This document shows, piece after piece, positions 5,339 through 5,920 of a stretch of DNA of 5,920 bases. A program made the translations under genes and the position numbers. The first letter of the stretch is position 1, and each line of letters opens with the position of its first letter. The stretch comes from Actinomycetota bacterium (lineage in GTDB: Bacteria > Actinomycetota > Thermoleophilia > Miltoncostaeales > Miltoncostaeaceae), in NCBI GenBank assembly GCA_005800465.1, contig SYFI01000111.1, forward strand, positions 1 to 5,920. Direction: 5' to 3'. The notes under the pieces were generated by a model, which was not told the DNA's origin, did no database searches, and saw only the letters and a program-made list of their open reading frames with translations.

Positions 5339-5920
5339 TCAGGACCCCCGCAGCACCACCACGGCCTTCTGCACCTCGCCGCGCACGAAGTCGGCGAGCG
5401 CATTCACGCCCGACCCACCCGACAGGTGTACGCCATCTGCGGCGAACCCACCGATCCCCGCACTGGCGGCGTCCCAATCGGCCACCTGCACGAACGGGTG
5501 ACGCCTGGCCGCCGCCCGGATCATCGCGTTGATCGAACCCATGCCCGGTTCAGACTCACGGAGCGTCACCCACACGATGCGTTTCACCCCGCGCGCGCGC
5601 AGAGCGGTGATGGTCGGCTCAATGCCGTACACCTGTGCCCAATCGTTGTAGCCCACGTCGATTACTGCGATTTCACCCACCGAACCGGGCTGTGACCGCA
5701 CCGCCGTGAGGACGCTCGGTGGGTTGGGCGGGCACGGCAGGTACGTGAGGCGTCGGCACACCTTCAGGTCGAACACCGCCGAGGCGTCGCCTGCCGCGCG
5801 GGCGGTGCCACCGGACACCCCCTGCAGGCCTGCACCCACCGAGTCGCTGTACATCGTGAACTCGGGCACGCGCGCCGGAATCTGCTCGCGAGCAACTAAG
5901 TCACCGTTGGGGCATGTGAC
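5339..5920 (-). CDS. SGNH/GDSL-family hydrolase (5' end cut by right window edge)
   Basis: The frame is open from the right edge to the TGA at 5339. A GTG at 5869 could be taken as a start, but 17 more sense codons precede it to the edge (reading V-T-C-P-N-G-D-L-V-A-R-E-Q...), so the true N-terminus, probably with a signal peptide, lies outside. Counting from 5869: YSDSVGAGL (7-15) is block I with the nucleophile Ser10, where the usual GDS is SDS; VGYND (72-76) is block III with the oxyanion Asn; DGVHLS (145-150) is block V with the catalytic Asp and His. KVCRRLTYLPC (36-46) carries a Cys pair that suits a disulfide in a secreted protein, and IVWVTLRE (98-105) is typical of actinobacterial relatives. 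These enzymes are esterases or acyl transferases acting on lipids or cell-wall glycans; the substrate is unknown. The lipoprotein gene follows 65 bp downstream on the same strand. Confidence 0.82.
   Translation of the reverse strand, partial: VTCPNGDLVAREQIPARVPEFTMYSDSVGAGLQGVSGGTARAAGDASAVFDLKVCRRLTYLPCPPNPPSVLTAVRSQPGSVGEIAVIDVGYNDWAQVYGIEPTITALRARGVKRIVWVTLRESEPGMGSINAMIRAAARRHPFVQVADWDAASAGIGGFAADGVHLSGGSGVNALADFVRGEVQKAVVVLRGS

Noticed and set aside
4722..5501. 259-codon plus-strand open frame
   Set aside because: It is antisense to apbE, the lipoprotein and the SGNH gene at once; low-complexity Gly/Ala/Arg sequence arising from the GC-rich lipoprotein linker.

Overview
This is a G+C-rich bacterial window. 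Nearly every codon that can end in G or C does so, and GTG starts are frequent. The gene families present (GlcF with two CCG domains, a DUF4214-FkbM fusion, a two-lobed BamE-like protein, an actinobacterial-style SGNH hydrolase with a Cys pair, and an Ala/Thr-rich lipoprotein) fit a high-GC actinobacterium best, possibly Thermoleophilia. That placement is inference from protein style; no marker gene is present.

Layout, left to right. (1) 1-1175, + strand: glcF, the iron-sulfur subunit of glycolate oxidase, running off the left edge with only a few N-terminal residues missing. It is followed one base after its stop by a perfect 13-bp inverted repeat that probably ends transcription. (2) 1337-2440, +: a DUF4214-FkbM methyltransferase fusion. 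(3) 2554-3024, +: a small BamE-like (SmpA/OmlA-fold) protein of unknown role with no signal peptide. (4) 3025-3389: a gene-poor stretch holding a 17-bp tandem repeat whose units form hairpins, a distant repeat copy, and directly after that copy the last ~40 codons of a VapC-type PIN-domain toxin. (5) 3390-3839, +: an SRPBCC/AHSA1-family protein. (6) 3853-4780, -: apbE (FAD:protein FMN transferase), convergent with the SRPBCC gene and split by an apparent one-base insertion in a run of four C/G. (7) 4746-5273, -: a secreted lipoprotein gene interrupted by an in-frame amber codon. (8) 5339-5920, -: an SGNH/GDSL hydrolase running off the right edge.

The three minus-strand genes lie head to tail (65 bp between the first two, 35 bp overlap between the last two) and may form one unit acting at the cell envelope. 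The plus-strand genes look functionally unrelated to one another. Three separate broken genes sit in the right-hand half (vapC remnant, apbE frameshift, lipoprotein nonsense codon). Either the locus is decaying or the sequence carries errors; the sequence alone cannot separate these. I saw no convincing new defence or mobile system. The most noteworthy region is the repeat cluster abutting the toxin remnant at about 3040-3380.
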